A DNA stretch of 64,000 nucleotides from an uncultured Amylibacter sp. (GTDB lineage: Bacteria > Pseudomonadota > Alphaproteobacteria > Rhodobacterales > Rhodobacteraceae). The position numbers were made by a program, and so were the translations under genes. The DNA lies in assembly GCA_943846615.1 (NCBI GenBank), contig OX044354.1:124001-188000 (forward strand), read 5' to 3'. A model generated the notes under the pieces. The model was not told the origin of the DNA. It saw only the letters and a list, made by a program, of their open reading frames with translations, and ran no database searches. Shown here one piece after another: positions 16,192 through 25,537 of this stretch (its first letter is position 1; each line of letters begins with the position of its first letter).

Positions 16192-16947
16192 TTAAGCAAC
16201 CTCTGCCAAGATATCAGCATAACCGTTGTTTTCGACCTCTAGTGCCAATTCTGGACCGCCGGTTTTCACGATTTTACCGTCTGCCATGATGTGAACAACG
16301 TCGGGTTTGATGTGATCCAACAAACGTTGATAGTGTGTGATCACAAGGAATGAACGTTTACCATCGCGCAAGGCATTAACGCCTTCGGCGACCAATTTCA
16401 TCGCATCAACGTCCAAACCAGAATCTGTTTCATCCAAAACACACATCTTTGGCTCTAACATCGCCATTTGCAGGATTTCATTACGCTTCTTCTCACCACC
16501 AGAAAAACCAACATTTACGGGACGCTTCAACATATCTGCATCGATTTTCAATGATTTGGCTTTGGCGCGAACTTCTTTCAGGAACTCGCCTGCGGACAAT
16601 TCTTCTTCGCCGCGTGCTTTGCGTTGTGCGTTTACCGCTGTGCGTAGGAATGTCATATTACCAACGCCTGGGATTTCCACAGGGTATTGGAATGCGAGGA
16701 ACAAACCAGCGGCTGCACGCTCTTCTGGTTCCATATCCAACAGCTCTTCACCGTTCAACGTGGCTGAACCACCCGTCACTTCGTAGCCGTCTTTGCCAGC
16801 CAACACATAGGATGTTGTTGATTTACCAGATCCGTTTGGCCCCATTATCGCGTGAACTTCACCTTCACCGATGTTCAGATCAACACCCTTTAGGATTTGC
16901 TTTTCTTCTTCTTCAAGACCAACTTGTAAGTTTTTGATATTTAACAT
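16192..16947 (-). CDS. sufC: Fe-S cluster assembly ATPase SufC
   Basis: This is a 251-residue soluble ABC-type ATPase. It has Walker A GPNGSGKST (residues 36-44), the signature FSGGEKKRNE with the SufC-typical GGEKKR, and Walker B VLDETDSGLD. It drives conformational change of the SufBD pair during cluster assembly and does not form a transporter. It lies between sufB (five bases) and sufD (two bases) in the minus-strand operon. Confidence 0.97.
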   Translation of the reverse strand: MLNIKNLQVGLEEEEKQILKGVDLNIGEGEVHAIMGPNGSGKSTTSYVLAGKDGYEVTGGSATLNGEELLDMEPEERAAAGLFLAFQYPVEIPGVGNMTFLRTAVNAQRKARGEEELSAGEFLKEVRAKAKSLKIDADMLKRPVNVGFSGGEKKRNEILQMAMLEPKMCVLDETDSGLDVDAMKLVAEGVNALRDGKRSFLVITHYQRLLDHIKPDVVHIMADGKIVKTGGPELALEVENNGYADILAEVA

Positions 16948-16952
16948 GATTA

Positions 16953-18458
16953 TTACCCTACTGAGCCTTCAAGGCTGATTGCTACCAATGCCTGCGCTTC
17001 CATGGCGAACTCCATGGGCAAGGCTTGTAATACTTCTTTACAGAAACCATTCACGACCAGCGCAACAGCTTCCTCTTCGTCCATGCCGCGTGAGCGACAG
17101 TAAAATAGTTGATCGTCATCCACTTTGGATGTTGTTGCTTCGTGTTCGACACGCGCAGTGTTATTTTTCACTTCGATGTATGGCACGGTGTGCGCCCCAC
17201 ATTTGTCACCGATCAGTAATGAATCACACTGTGTGTAATTACGTGCATTTGCCGCTTTGGGGTGCATGGAAACCAGACCACGATATGTGTTCTGCGCTTT
17301 GCCTGCTGAAATTCCTTTGGACACGATCCGTGACTTGGTGTTTTTACCAAGGTGGATCATTTTGGTACCCGTATCGGCCTGCTGGAAGTTATTCGCGATC
17401 GCGATGGAATAAAATTCGCCTTGGCTGTCATCACCGCGCAAAATGCATGATGGGTATTTCCAAGTTACTGCTGAACCTGTTTCCACTTGTGTCCACATCA
17501 CCTTGGCACGATCACCACGACAATCGGCACGTTTAGTCACGAAGTTGTAAATCCCGCCTTTGCCTTCGGCATCACCTGGGAACCAGTTTTGAACCGTCGA
17601 ATATTTAATCTCGGCGTCCTCTTGGATCACCAATTCCACAACGGCCGCGTGCAGTTGTGCAACATCACGTTGTGGCGCTGTACAACCCTCAAGGTAGGAA
17701 ACGTACGAACCTTTTTCTGCAATGATTAACGTACGCTCAAACTGGCCTGTGTTTTCCGCATTGATACGGAAATAGGTGGATAATTCCATCGGGCATTTCA
17801 CGCCTTCTGGGATGTATACAAATGACCCATCTGAAAAGACGGCTGAATTCAACGTCGCGTAAAAATTATCCGATTGTGGAACAACCGTGCCGATGTATTT
17901 TTTCACCAAATCTGGGTGCTCTTTCAACGCCTCTGAAATCGACATGAAAATCACGCCGGCTTTCTTCAACTCATCTTGGAACGTCGTGCCAACGGACACA
18001 CTGTCAAACACCGCATCAACAGCAACCTTGCGCTCGCCTTCAGGTGCCTCAACACCCGCCAACAACGCTTGTTCCTTCAATGGAATGCCCAGCTTGGCAT
18101 ATGTTTCCAACAACTTCGGATCAACATCATCCAACGACTTTGGCTTCTCTTCTGCCATCGACGCAGGACGCGCGTAGTAATAGATATCTTGGAAGTCGAT
18201 CTTTGGATAATCAACCATCGCCCAATCAGGCTCTTCCATCTGTTTCCAGCGCTCAAACGCCTGTAAACGCCATTCTAGCATCCATTCAGGCTCTTCATTC
18301 TTTTCAGAAATCAAACGCACGATATCTTCGGTTAAACCCAGCGGCGCATATTCCATTTCAACGTCGGTAGAAAAACCGTATTTGTATTCACCACTTAGGG
18401 ATTTCACCGCTTCTACGGTTTCCTCTTCAACGCCATCTTTTGCAATCATATCTGTCAT
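16953..18458 (-). CDS. sufB: Fe-S cluster assembly scaffold SufB
   Basis: SufB here is 501 residues, normal for the family, and is the main scaffold on which the Suf system builds clusters from SufS-derived sulfur. Recognisable blocks are [20 protein letters not shown], the core [20 protein letters not shown], and the C-terminal [20 protein letters not shown]. It is preceded by the NifS-class desulfurase gene (11 bases) and followed by sufC. Cysteines in the core (for example YLEGCTAP and [14 protein letters not shown]) include candidates for persulfide transfer. Confidence 0.97.
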   Translation of the reverse strand: MTDMIAKDGVEEETVEAVKSLSGEYKYGFSTDVEMEYAPLGLTEDIVRLISEKNEEPEWMLEWRLQAFERWKQMEEPDWAMVDYPKIDFQDIYYYARPASMAEEKPKSLDDVDPKLLETYAKLGIPLKEQALLAGVEAPEGERKVAVDAVFDSVSVGTTFQDELKKAGVIFMSISEALKEHPDLVKKYIGTVVPQSDNFYATLNSAVFSDGSFVYIPEGVKCPMELSTYFRINAENTGQFERTLIIAEKGSYVSYLEGCTAPQRDVAQLHAAVVELVIQEDAEIKYSTVQNWFPGDAEGKGGIYNFVTKRADCRGDRAKVMWTQVETGSAVTWKYPSCILRGDDSQGEFYSIAIANNFQQADTGTKMIHLGKNTKSRIVSKGISAGKAQNTYRGLVSMHPKAANARNYTQCDSLLIGDKCGAHTVPYIEVKNNTARVEHEATTSKVDDDQLFYCRSRGMDEEEAVALVVNGFCKEVLQALPMEFAMEAQALVAISLEGSVG

Positions 18459-18469
18459 ATCGCTATCCT

Positions 18470-19546
18470 TTACGCAGCTTTCGCTGCAAATTTTTTATAG
18501 GCCTTGATCCATGCATCAGCAAAGCTCATGACCTCTTGTTCTGTTGTTGTCGGGCCAATGGAAACCCGTACCGCGCTTGACGCGGTAATGTCATCATATC
18601 CCATCGCCTTCAAGACCCGACTTGCCTTAACTTTGCCACTGGAACAGGCCGATCCAGCAGAAATCGCAAAACCAGCCAAATCCATTTGCATCACTTGGGT
18701 TTCACCCTTCCATCCTGGAACGGCAAAGCAACTGGTGTTTGTTAACCGAGGCATATCTTGGCCTACGATAATCGCATCGGGCGCGGCATCGGCAATTCGG
18801 GCCTCCATGGCATTGCGCAAATCATATAACGCATCCCATTTGCCTGCTTTTTGATCACAATCAGCCGCTTCTGCCGCCGCTCCAAATCCTGCAATGCCTA
18901 TAATATTCTCGGTTCCTGAACGGCGCCCTTCTTCTTGGCCTCCGCCCGTAATCGTTGGGTTCACTTCAACGCCCAGCTTCAAACACAGCGCACCAACGCC
19001 TTTGGGCCCGCCCAGCTTATGCGCCGATAGCATCAAAAAATCAGCGCCTAAATCATTTAGGTTTGTGCCAAACTTACCCGCAGACTGCACCGCATCCACC
19101 AAAACCATCGCGCCTTGGCCCCACGCTTGTTGCGCCCAACGAAAATTATTTTGCGAAATACCTGTTTCGGAATTCGAGGCCTGAATGGCTAACAAATCCC
19201 CGTCGAACTTCTCAAATTCAATCTCACCCGATTTGGCTGTTGGGATCGAAATGGCTTGATGTGCGTAAACACAATCATGTTCAAAATCGGCACAGGCAAC
19301 GGTGCGCCCTCTTGTGGCTAACGTGGCGGATTCTGTCGCGCCAGATGTGAAAACCACCTCGTTGCGCTCAATACCAACAAGATTCGCAACCTGTTCACGT
19401 GCACGTTCAACGATACCCTTCGCAACACGCCCTTCAGCATGCACAGAACTCGGGTTGCCGATAATATCCATCGCGGCAATCATCGCCGCACGGGCCTCTT
19501 CGCGTAGCGGCGCAGTTGCGTTCCAGTCTAAATAAACACGGTTCAT
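18470..19546 (-). CDS. Cysteine desulfurase, NifS/IscS class
   Basis: From the ATG at 19546 this encodes a 358-residue group I desulfurase. The PLP lysine is in [10 protein letters not shown] (K177) and the active-site cysteine in SAGSACSSG (C301), the loop typical of NifS/IscS. I chose this start because it overlaps the iscR stop as ATGA and opens with [14 protein letters not shown], the standard beginning of the family. An upstream in-frame ATG at 19588 would add 14 atypical residues. Its place between iscR and sufB suggests it feeds sulfur to Suf, in parallel with SufS. Confidence 0.92.
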   Translation of the reverse strand: MNRVYLDWNATAPLREEARAAMIAAMDIIGNPSSVHAEGRVAKGIVERAREQVANLVGIERNEVVFTSGATESATLATRGRTVACADFEHDCVYAHQAISIPTAKSGEIEFEKFDGDLLAIQASNSETGISQNNFRWAQQAWGQGAMVLVDAVQSAGKFGTNLNDLGADFLMLSAHKLGGPKGVGALCLKLGVEVNPTITGGGQEEGRRSGTENIIGIAGFGAAAEAADCDQKAGKWDALYDLRNAMEARIADAAPDAIIVGQDMPRLTNTSCFAVPGWKGETQVMQMDLAGFAISAGSACSSGKVKASRVLKAMGYDDITASSAVRVSIGPTTTEQEVMSFADAWIKAYKKFAAKAA

Positions 19547-20004
19547 TTCGCATCCACCACTTCGAACAATGAGGGCACGGCGGGACATGGGGCAATTTGA
19601 TTTTCAATCAAATCCGACAACCGTGTTGCGTGCAGATACACAAAAACCTGTGCTGACAGGCTCTCCCACAATCGATTGGATAATGATTGTGCCCGCGTGC
19701 CAGAATTAGCACCCGAAACACCCGCCCCTTTGGACAGGGCATTCATATCCTCATCAACAGCACTTAGGATATCCGAAACACGGATCGCATCAGTGGGTTT
19801 GGCTAGCTGATACCCACCACCTGGCCCGCGAACAGATGAAACAATCTCTGCACGGCGTAATTTCAGGAACAATTGTTCCAAATAATTCAACGAAATATCC
19901 TGACGCTCGGAAATTTCGCCCAGTGAAACCAACCCGTTTCGACCCTCAATCGCCAAATCGACCAAGGCAATCATCGCATATCTGCCTTTTGTGCTCAGTT
20001 TCAT
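19543..20004 (-). CDS. iscR: Rrf2-family regulator IscR, Rhodobacterales type
   Basis: This 153-residue winged-helix regulator starts MKLSTKGRYAMIALVDLA, the standard IscR opening, so ATG 20004 is preferred over an in-frame ATG 39 codons upstream. The recognition helix region reads ISLNYLEQLFLKLRRAEIVS and the wing GPGGGYQLAKP. The loop that carries three cysteine ligands in E. coli IscR (about residues 90-106) has none here (KGAGVSGANSGTRAQ). The only cysteine is C140 in APCPAV. This matches the IscR type described in Rhodobacter sphaeroides, which binds a cluster without the three-cysteine motif. It heads the suf operon and probably represses it. Confidence 0.93.
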   Translation of the reverse strand: MKLSTKGRYAMIALVDLAIEGRNGLVSLGEISERQDISLNYLEQLFLKLRRAEIVSSVRGPGGGYQLAKPTDAIRVSDILSAVDEDMNALSKGAGVSGANSGTRAQSLSNRLWESLSAQVFVYLHATRLSDLIENQIAPCPAVPSLFEVVDAK

Positions 20005-20083
20005 GGCGTTACGGGTCCAATTTAGTTGACGAAACCGCGACTTAACCTTAGTGACAGGGGTTAGCGCGGGGTGTATTCCTCGA

Positions 20084-20100
20084 TTTAGAACCATTCTAAA
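20084..20100. promoter_or_regulatory. Candidate IscR operator (Iron-Rhodo-box-like palindrome)
   Basis: TTTAGAACCATTCTAAA is a perfect palindrome with seven-base arms and a three-base spacer. It overlaps the -10 and start region of the iscR-suf promoter. Iron-regulated Rhodobacterales genes share a palindromic Iron-Rhodo-box, which has been linked to IscR; I match this from memory of the motif, not by search. Binding here would block RNA polymerase. Confidence 0.68.
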
Positions 20101-20121
20101 GTTTCTGACCGTTTTCGTCAA
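20093..20121 (-). promoter_or_regulatory. Promoter of the iscR-suf operon
   Basis: On the minus strand, TTGACG (20121-20116) is followed after exactly 17 bases by TAGAAT (20098-20093). Both boxes differ from consensus at one position. The predicted transcript would begin near 20086, giving a leader of about 80 bases before iscR. A perfect palindrome covers the -10, which suits autoregulation by IscR. Confidence 0.75.
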
Positions 20122-20170
20122 CTATTGAAATCATCAGCAAACTCATAAACGCGAGAGTAGCAGAGTAAGT

Positions 20171-20824
20171 ATGCCAGAAGTCATTTTCCCAGGCCCAGAT
20201 GGTCGCCTAGAAGGTCGTTACCACCCTCAAAAAGCCAAAGATGCGCCAATCGCAATTTTGTTGCACCCGCATCCTCAATTTGGCGGCACAATGAACAACA
20301 AAGTTGTCTATAATATGCACTATGCGTTTTATAACATGGGCTTTACGGTTCTACGCTTTAACTTCCGCGGTGTTGGTCGCTCACAGGGTGAATATGATCA
20401 AGGCATCGGTGAATTGTCAGATGCGGCATCTGCGCTGGATTACCTTCAGGCGATGAATCCGAACGCGAAACATTGCTGGGTCGCTGGATTTTCGTTCGGT
20501 GCATGGATCGGCATGCAATTGTTGATGCGTCGCCCAGAAATCTCTGGTTTCATCTCTGCGGCTCCACCCGCAAACACATACGACTTCTCATTCTTGGCAC
20601 CCTGCCCGTCATCTGGCCTGATCATCAACGGATCGGCTGACCGCGTGGTTCCACCTGCAGACGTCGAAGGTTTGGTTGGCAAGTTGCACGAACAAAAGGG
20701 CATCACAATCACCCACGAAGTGATCGAAGGCTCTGGCCACTTCTTTGAAAACGATCACATGGACACGATGATTGGTTCTGTTGATGAATATGTGCGCCGT
20801 CGTTTAACGGAAACTACGCGCTAA
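20171..20824 (+). CDS. Alpha/beta hydrolase (COG2945-like)
   Basis: The 217-residue protein has the fold landmarks of small alpha/beta hydrolases. These are ILLHPHPQFGGTMNN after the first strand, FNFRGVGRSQG near residue 64, the nucleophile elbow GFSFG with Ser108, a likely acid in GSADRVVPP, and the catalytic histidine in GSGHFF. Related proteins are annotated as putative hydrolases of unknown substrate. It is transcribed divergently from iscR across 166 bases and is followed by a clear terminator, so it is probably monocistronic. Confidence 0.85.
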   Translation: MPEVIFPGPDGRLEGRYHPQKAKDAPIAILLHPHPQFGGTMNNKVVYNMHYAFYNMGFTVLRFNFRGVGRSQGEYDQGIGELSDAASALDYLQAMNPNAKHCWVAGFSFGAWIGMQLLMRRPEISGFISAAPPANTYDFSFLAPCPSSGLIINGSADRVVPPADVEGLVGKLHEQKGITITHEVIEGSGHFFENDHMDTMIGSVDEYVRRRLTETTR

Positions 20825-20847
20825 GTCGTTTTGAAATTATCAGATTT

Positions 20848-20879
20848 GGCGGCCAGCAGATGTTGTAGCCGCCTTTTTT
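20848..20879 (+). terminator. Rho-independent terminator after the alpha/beta hydrolase
   Basis: A GGCGGC/GCCGCC stem (20848-20853 with 20868-20873) with a 14-base loop is followed by six T residues. It ends the hydrolase transcript between it and the convergent anmK gene. Confidence 0.85.
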
Positions 20880-20895
20880 GTGCGCTTTCGTCAAA

Positions 20896-21981
20896 CTATT
20901 TCGGATCACTAATTTGCCCACCACAAACCGGCGCATCGCACCCTGTCGTCGTTTGGCTGGATGTTGGCAACCCCGCGACAACCCGCGCCGCCAGATACCC
21001 AAATGCCTGTGCTTCGAACATGTCCCCATCAAACCCAACGGTTTCCACGGGGTCCACGGATTGATCCAATCGATTGCGCAATCCATTCATGATAGCGGGA
21101 TTATGACGCCCGCCACCACAGATCAACCATCGCGCTGGATCGCGTGGTAAGTGTGCCTGTGCAGCGTAAACGCTGCTGACACAAATCGCGGTCAATGTCG
21201 CTGCGCCGTCGGCATCGGATAGGTTCGAAACCAAATCCAAAATATTTGAAAAATCATTACGATCCAATGATTTGGGCGGCATACGTTCAAAATATGGTGA
21301 TTGGAAAAAGGTTTCTAAAACCCCGACATTTACAATGCCAGCCAAAGCCAAAGCACCATCTTTGTCAAAGCTTTGGCCTGTGCGTTCCAGTATAAAATCA
21401 TTGATCGGCGCATTTGCTGGACCCGTGTCGAACGCCAACAACGCACCCTCAGATTCCGGTGAAAACTTGGATGGATCAACAAAGGTGACATTCCCAACGC
21501 CGCCCAAATTCACAAAAGCGACGGGCGAATGCATCCCCAAAACCTTGGCACATGCAAAATGGAAAAATGGCGCTAGTGGCGCACCTTCGCCACCAGCAGC
21601 AACGTCATCAGAACGAAAATCCCATACAACCCGCTTGCCTGATGCTTGGGCCAGCGCATCGCCATTCCCCAATTGAAATGTGCGTCCATTGGCAGGATCG
21701 TGGTTCAATGTTTGTCCGTGAAATCCAACCAGTTCCGCATTTGGAAATGCATCAATAACTTCTAAGTGGGCGGAATGTATTATTTTTTCGGCTTCTTCAA
21801 ACGACCCATCTTCGGGCCAACGCCCCAATGCGGCGCGTAAAACAGATTGTTCTGTGGGCGTGTAGGGGCGAAAATATTCACCTTCAAAATCTAAAATACG
21901 TGTGCCGTCCGTGATGCAAATCGATCCATCGACACCGTCAAGCGACGTGCCTGACATCAATCCAAGACTTCGATAAACCAT
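20896..21981 (-). CDS. anmK: Anhydro-N-acetylmuramic acid kinase
   Basis: AnmK phosphorylates and opens 1,6-anhydro-MurNAc released by lytic transglycosylases, feeding cell-wall recycling in the cytoplasm. The 361-residue form from ATG 21981 begins MVYRSLGLMSGTSLDGVDGS, with the family's ATP-binding GLMSGTSLDGVD motif. An in-frame ATG 24 codons upstream would place unrelated residues before it. Other landmarks are VGFHGQT, FVNLGGVGNVTF, FDTGPANAPIND and ICGGGRHNP. It is divergent from tyrS with 78 bases between the starts. Confidence 0.94.
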   Translation of the reverse strand: MVYRSLGLMSGTSLDGVDGSICITDGTRILDFEGEYFRPYTPTEQSVLRAALGRWPEDGSFEEAEKIIHSAHLEVIDAFPNAELVGFHGQTLNHDPANGRTFQLGNGDALAQASGKRVVWDFRSDDVAAGGEGAPLAPFFHFACAKVLGMHSPVAFVNLGGVGNVTFVDPSKFSPESEGALLAFDTGPANAPINDFILERTGQSFDKDGALALAGIVNVGVLETFFQSPYFERMPPKSLDRNDFSNILDLVSNLSDADGAATLTAICVSSVYAAQAHLPRDPARWLICGGGRHNPAIMNGLRNRLDQSVDPVETVGFDGDMFEAQAFGYLAARVVAGLPTSSQTTTGCDAPVCGGQISDPK

Positions 21982-22059
21982 AAACGCACCACTCCTACTT
22001 GCCACCCTCAAATAACCCGCTAAAAGGGCTGGATAACACTCAAAAGAAAGCAAAGCGAT

Positions 22060-23310
22060 ATGACTTACAAGCCCAAATCAGCGTTTCTGATTGAAATGGA
22101 AACACGGGGCTTCTTGCAGGACTGCACAGACCTACAGGGGCTCGACGAACGCCTACTGCAAGGAACGATGCCTGCATATATCGGCTTTGATGCAACGGCG
22201 GACAGCCTGCATATTGGATCACTGATCCAAATCATGATGTTGCGTTGGTTGCAAAAAACCGGACACAAGCCCATCCCGTTGATGGGTGGTGGTACTACGA
22301 AAATTGGTGATCCGTCTGGCAAGGACGAGAGTCGACAGCTGATTACACCTGAATTGATCAATGAAAATATCGACGGCATTCAAAAGGTATTTGCGAAATA
22401 CCTTGATTTTGGCGAAGGCGATAGTGATGCGATGATGATCAACAATGCCGAATGGTTGGACAAGTTGAATTACATCGAATTCCTGCGTGACATCGGTAAG
22501 CATTTTACCATCAATCGTATGATTTCGATGGAGAGTGTGAAGTTGCGATTGGATCGTGAGCAACCGCTGACCTTCCTTGAATTCAACTATATGCTGTTAC
22601 AAGCCTATGATTTCATGGAATTAAACAACCGTTACGGTGTGGCCATGCAGATGGGAGGTTCGGATCAATGGGGTAACATTGTGAACGGTATCGACCTGAC
22701 GCGTCGTTTGAACCAGAACACGGTTTTCGGCCTGACGACACCATTATTGACCAAGGCGGATGGATCAAAGATGGGCAAATCCGCCAGTGGTGCGATTTGG
22801 TTGAACGAGGATAAGTTATCGGCCTACGAATTCTGGCAATTCTGGCGCAATACTTTGGATGCAGATGTTGGTAAGTTCTTGAAACTGTTTACCGAACTGC
22901 CTGTTGCAGAATGTGATCGTTTGGGTGCCCTTCAGGGCCAAGACATCAATGAGGCGAAGATCACTTTGGCGAATGAAGTGACCAAACTGTGTCATGGCGA
23001 GAACGCCGCAAATAAAGCGGCTACAACGGCACAGAAGGTATTTACCGAAGGTAGCGCGGACGACAATCTGCCGACCCTGGAATTGACAGTGGCGGAAGCA
23101 GCCGACGGTATCAGCTTCACCCAAGCGCTGGTGCGATCCGGATTAGCCCCGTCAGGCAAGGAAGCCAAGCGTATCATTTCAGGTGGCGGCGCTCGTTTGA
23201 ATGACGATGCCATCAGTGATGCGGGTTATATGCTGTCGGCTGATGAACTGGCGAAGACGCCAAAGATCAGCGCATCGAAGAAGAAACACGCGCTGATCAA
23301 AGTAGTCTAG
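22060..23310 (+). CDS. tyrS: Tyrosyl-tRNA synthetase
   Basis: This is a 416-residue class I aminoacyl-tRNA synthetase that charges tRNA-Tyr. The HIGH-like motif lies in DSLHIGSL (about residues 49-56) and the KMSKS-like loop in [10 protein letters not shown] (about 237-246). The tyrosine pocket segment [14 protein letters not shown] is intact. A C-terminal S4-like domain (about 340-410) contains [19 protein letters not shown]. It is followed by a strong terminator and appears monocistronic. Confidence 0.97.
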   Translation: MTYKPKSAFLIEMETRGFLQDCTDLQGLDERLLQGTMPAYIGFDATADSLHIGSLIQIMMLRWLQKTGHKPIPLMGGGTTKIGDPSGKDESRQLITPELINENIDGIQKVFAKYLDFGEGDSDAMMINNAEWLDKLNYIEFLRDIGKHFTINRMISMESVKLRLDREQPLTFLEFNYMLLQAYDFMELNNRYGVAMQMGGSDQWGNIVNGIDLTRRLNQNTVFGLTTPLLTKADGSKMGKSASGAIWLNEDKLSAYEFWQFWRNTLDADVGKFLKLFTELPVAECDRLGALQGQDINEAKITLANEVTKLCHGENAANKAATTAQKVFTEGSADDNLPTLELTVAEAADGISFTQALVRSGLAPSGKEAKRIISGGGARLNDDAISDAGYMLSADELAKTPKISASKKKHALIKVV

Positions 23311-23315
23311 TGTTA

Positions 23316-23347
23316 AGCCCCTTGCGTTAAATCAAGGGGCTTTATTT
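23316..23347 (+). terminator. Rho-independent terminator after tyrS
   Basis: A perfect nine-base stem AGCCCCTTG/CAAGGGGCT (23316-23324 with 23333-23341) with an eight-base loop is followed by a T-rich run. It lies at the very end of the convergent DUF3179 gene, whose stop codon begins inside the T-tract. Confidence 0.9.
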
Positions 23348-24304
23348 TGCCAACATCCATTCGCCCGTTGGGTGGAATGCATGAAATGCGAAGGCAAACG
23401 AGACGTCATGCACCACATCATTTCCTGACGCATCACGCACGCGAATAGCCCCGACATCGCGCCCCGTTGCTATATCACGCTTATCCAAGGCCGATGCGGT
23501 GCCAGCGTTCCAAGAGATTGTATATCCATTTTCCGTAAGCGTGCCAGCTTCCTTGATGCGTTGCAAAGGCCATGCTTGGTTTTCAATGGCAATTACGCGC
23601 GCCAATGGATTAATCCCATGAGGTGGGTTTTCACCATTGTACAAAAAGGGACGCCCCGTATCGTATCCCGCATATGGGTTTTGGCCATAATTGCGGCGGG
23701 CATTGGGTTCATCCTGAACCAAGCCATCAGGATTACGGGTTTTGAATGTGTCCCAACTTTCCATCCAGCCGGGTATTTTTATCAATTTCTGTCCTTGTAA
23801 ATCACCGACAATGGCTTCGCCTGTAAACTGTTGCCACCAGCTCTCGGTCTCGCGGTCAAACATGATCATATCGGAGTTTCGTAACAAACCAGACACACCA
23901 AAGGAATATGTGTTTCCGTTCAGGCGACGATCAAAGACGATGCCAGAATTACACAATGGGCAGAACGTTACGGCGAATGGGATGCCACCCGCACGATCGT
24001 TCACAATCTCATGCCACATCAGGTAACGAATTGGGTATGCCCGCGCCGCCTGCCCATCGATTTCTACGGTCATCACGGGTTCGTTGGGGGCCAATCTCGT
24101 ATCATCTGCCACAGGCATCATTGTGGGGTCTGAAAGGGACGGAATGCCATCTTTGCCTGGCCCGCCCTGCAATACGGATTTGAAATCAATTGACGATTTT
24201 TCGAAATCAGTTTGTTTCCAAACATGTTTCCAAAACCGCACGTCTGCGGATGCAACTGTTGCGAAACTGACCAGTGCCGCAGCCAAAACAATACGCTTAA
24301 ACAT
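23342..24304 (-). CDS. DUF3179 exported protein of unknown function
   Basis: From ATG 24304 the protein has 320 residues. The start is supported by a signal peptide (FKRIVLAAALVSFATVASA) and a GGAGGG site seven bases before it. The body matches DUF3179, with the family's CPLCNSGIVFDR motif (two cysteines, possibly metal or disulfide forming), FGVSGLLRNSD and the late PFLYNGE region. It is probably periplasmic. No enzymatic role is established for the family. Its ribosome binding site lies inside the terminator hairpin of the upstream cyclophilin gene, which should limit its translation from that transcript. Confidence 0.82.
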   Translation of the reverse strand: MFKRIVLAAALVSFATVASADVRFWKHVWKQTDFEKSSIDFKSVLQGGPGKDGIPSLSDPTMMPVADDTRLAPNEPVMTVEIDGQAARAYPIRYLMWHEIVNDRAGGIPFAVTFCPLCNSGIVFDRRLNGNTYSFGVSGLLRNSDMIMFDRETESWWQQFTGEAIVGDLQGQKLIKIPGWMESWDTFKTRNPDGLVQDEPNARRNYGQNPYAGYDTGRPFLYNGENPPHGINPLARVIAIENQAWPLQRIKEAGTLTENGYTISWNAGTASALDKRDIATGRDVGAIRVRDASGNDVVHDVSFAFAFHAFHPTGEWMLAK

Positions 24305-24334
24305 AAAAAAGCCCTCCATGATGAATGGAAGGCT
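24305..24334 (-). terminator. Terminator after the cyclophilin pair, overlapping the next gene's RBS
   Basis: On the minus strand, a nine-base stem AGCCTTCCA/TGGAGGGCT (one G-T pair, loop of seven) runs straight into six T residues. The 3' arm contains the GGAGGG ribosome binding site of the DUF3179 gene, whose ATG follows the T-run immediately. Confidence 0.78.
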
Positions 24335-24378
24335 AATTCTTTTATGAGGTATGAACACCCCCTTACACAGGGAATTGA

Positions 24379-24954
24379 TCAACCGTCAGCTTTGATCCAA
24401 ACGCGTTTCATCACATCTGGCTCCGAAACCGAACCGTTTGCTGTACGAGAGCCCAACTTGATATTGTTGACGATATCTTGGCCTTCGACAATACGCCCAA
24501 AAACGGTGTATTGCCCGTTCAGATTGGGTGCTGGTGCAAACATGATAAAGAACTGTGAATTCGCCGAATTTGGATTCGTCGAACGCGCCATTCCGACAAC
24601 GCCTTTAACGAATGGTTCGCTGGAAAACTCCGCTGGAAGGTCGGGATAGTTTGAACCGCCCTGTCCTGCATAACGTTGTTTAAAACCCTCGCGTTTTCCA
24701 AATTTCACATCACCCGTTTGAGCCATGAAACCTTTGATCACACGGTGGAAAACGACATCGTTATAAACGCCATCACGCGCCAAGATTTTGATGCGTTCGA
24801 CATGTGCTGGCGCCAATTCAGGCAACAGTTCAATTTCGATAACGCCGTTTGCTTGGCCCTCAACCTCGATCATCAGGGTGTTTTCAGGTTCTGCCGCTAA
24901 CGCACCAAAACCAACCCCAATTGCCAAGATTGCTGCTGTTAACAAACGGATCAT
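24379..24954 (-). CDS. Exported cyclophilin-type peptidyl-prolyl isomerase
   Basis: This 191-residue cyclophilin has a signal peptide (IRLLTAAILAIGVGFGALAA), so it should help fold proteins in the periplasm by proline cis-trans isomerisation. Catalytic-site residues are in VVFHRVIKGFMAQTGD and NSANSQFFIMFAPAPNLNGQ. It overlaps the upstream cytoplasmic cyclophilin gene by four bases (ATGA), and the two are about half identical by eye in the core, so they look like a duplicated pair split between compartments. A terminator follows. Confidence 0.93.
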   Translation of the reverse strand: MIRLLTAAILAIGVGFGALAAEPENTLMIEVEGQANGVIEIELLPELAPAHVERIKILARDGVYNDVVFHRVIKGFMAQTGDVKFGKREGFKQRYAGQGGSNYPDLPAEFSSEPFVKGVVGMARSTNPNSANSQFFIMFAPAPNLNGQYTVFGRIVEGQDIVNNIKLGSRTANGSVSEPDVMKRVWIKADG

Positions 24955-25457
24955 AGATCTGCTGCAACCTTCATTGAAATCATGCGATCAGGTGCGTGTG
25001 GTGGTTCACCGCGCACGATTGCATCAACATGTTCCATGCCTGATGTTACACGACCGTAAACAGTGTACTGACCATTCAAGAAGTGGTTATCGCTGAAGTT
25101 GATGAAGAATTGAGAGTTTGCAGAGTCTGGCATGGCGGAACGTGCCGCGCCGATTGTACCGCGATCGTGTGGCAGTTTTGAAAACTCTGCTGGTACATTT
25201 GGCAAATCCGAACCACCGGTACCCGCAGCACCGATGTTAAAGCCATCTTCCATGTCGCCATTTGCAACATCTCCAGTTTGGGCCATGAAACCATCGATAA
25301 CACGGTGGAAACACACGTTGTCGTATTGACCAGAACGTGCCAATTCTTTCATACGTGCACAGTGTTGCGGTGCAACATCTGGCAACAACGTGATGTGCAC
25401 TGGGCCATCCTTTAGTTCAATGATGATTGTGTTTTCAAGATCTTGATTGTCGGACAT
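24951..25457 (-). CDS. ppiB: Cytoplasmic cyclophilin-type peptidyl-prolyl isomerase
   Basis: At 168 residues and without a signal peptide this is a standard PpiB. Key blocks are VCFHRVIDGFMAQTGD, SAMPDSANSQFFINF and NGQYTVYGRVTSGM. It speeds proline isomerisation during protein folding in the cytoplasm. It is followed, overlapping by four bases, by an exported paralogue. The upstream gene coaD lies 80 bases away on the same strand. Confidence 0.95.
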   Translation of the reverse strand: MSDNQDLENTIIIELKDGPVHITLLPDVAPQHCARMKELARSGQYDNVCFHRVIDGFMAQTGDVANGDMEDGFNIGAAGTGGSDLPNVPAEFSKLPHDRGTIGAARSAMPDSANSQFFINFSDNHFLNGQYTVYGRVTSGMEHVDAIVRGEPPHAPDRMISMKVAADL

Positions 25458-25537
25458 GGTTTCGCCTTTGATTTAATTTCGCATCAGAAATACGGCGAGT
25501 TCACCCAAAAAGAAAGCTGAAAATGTGAATAGATGGC

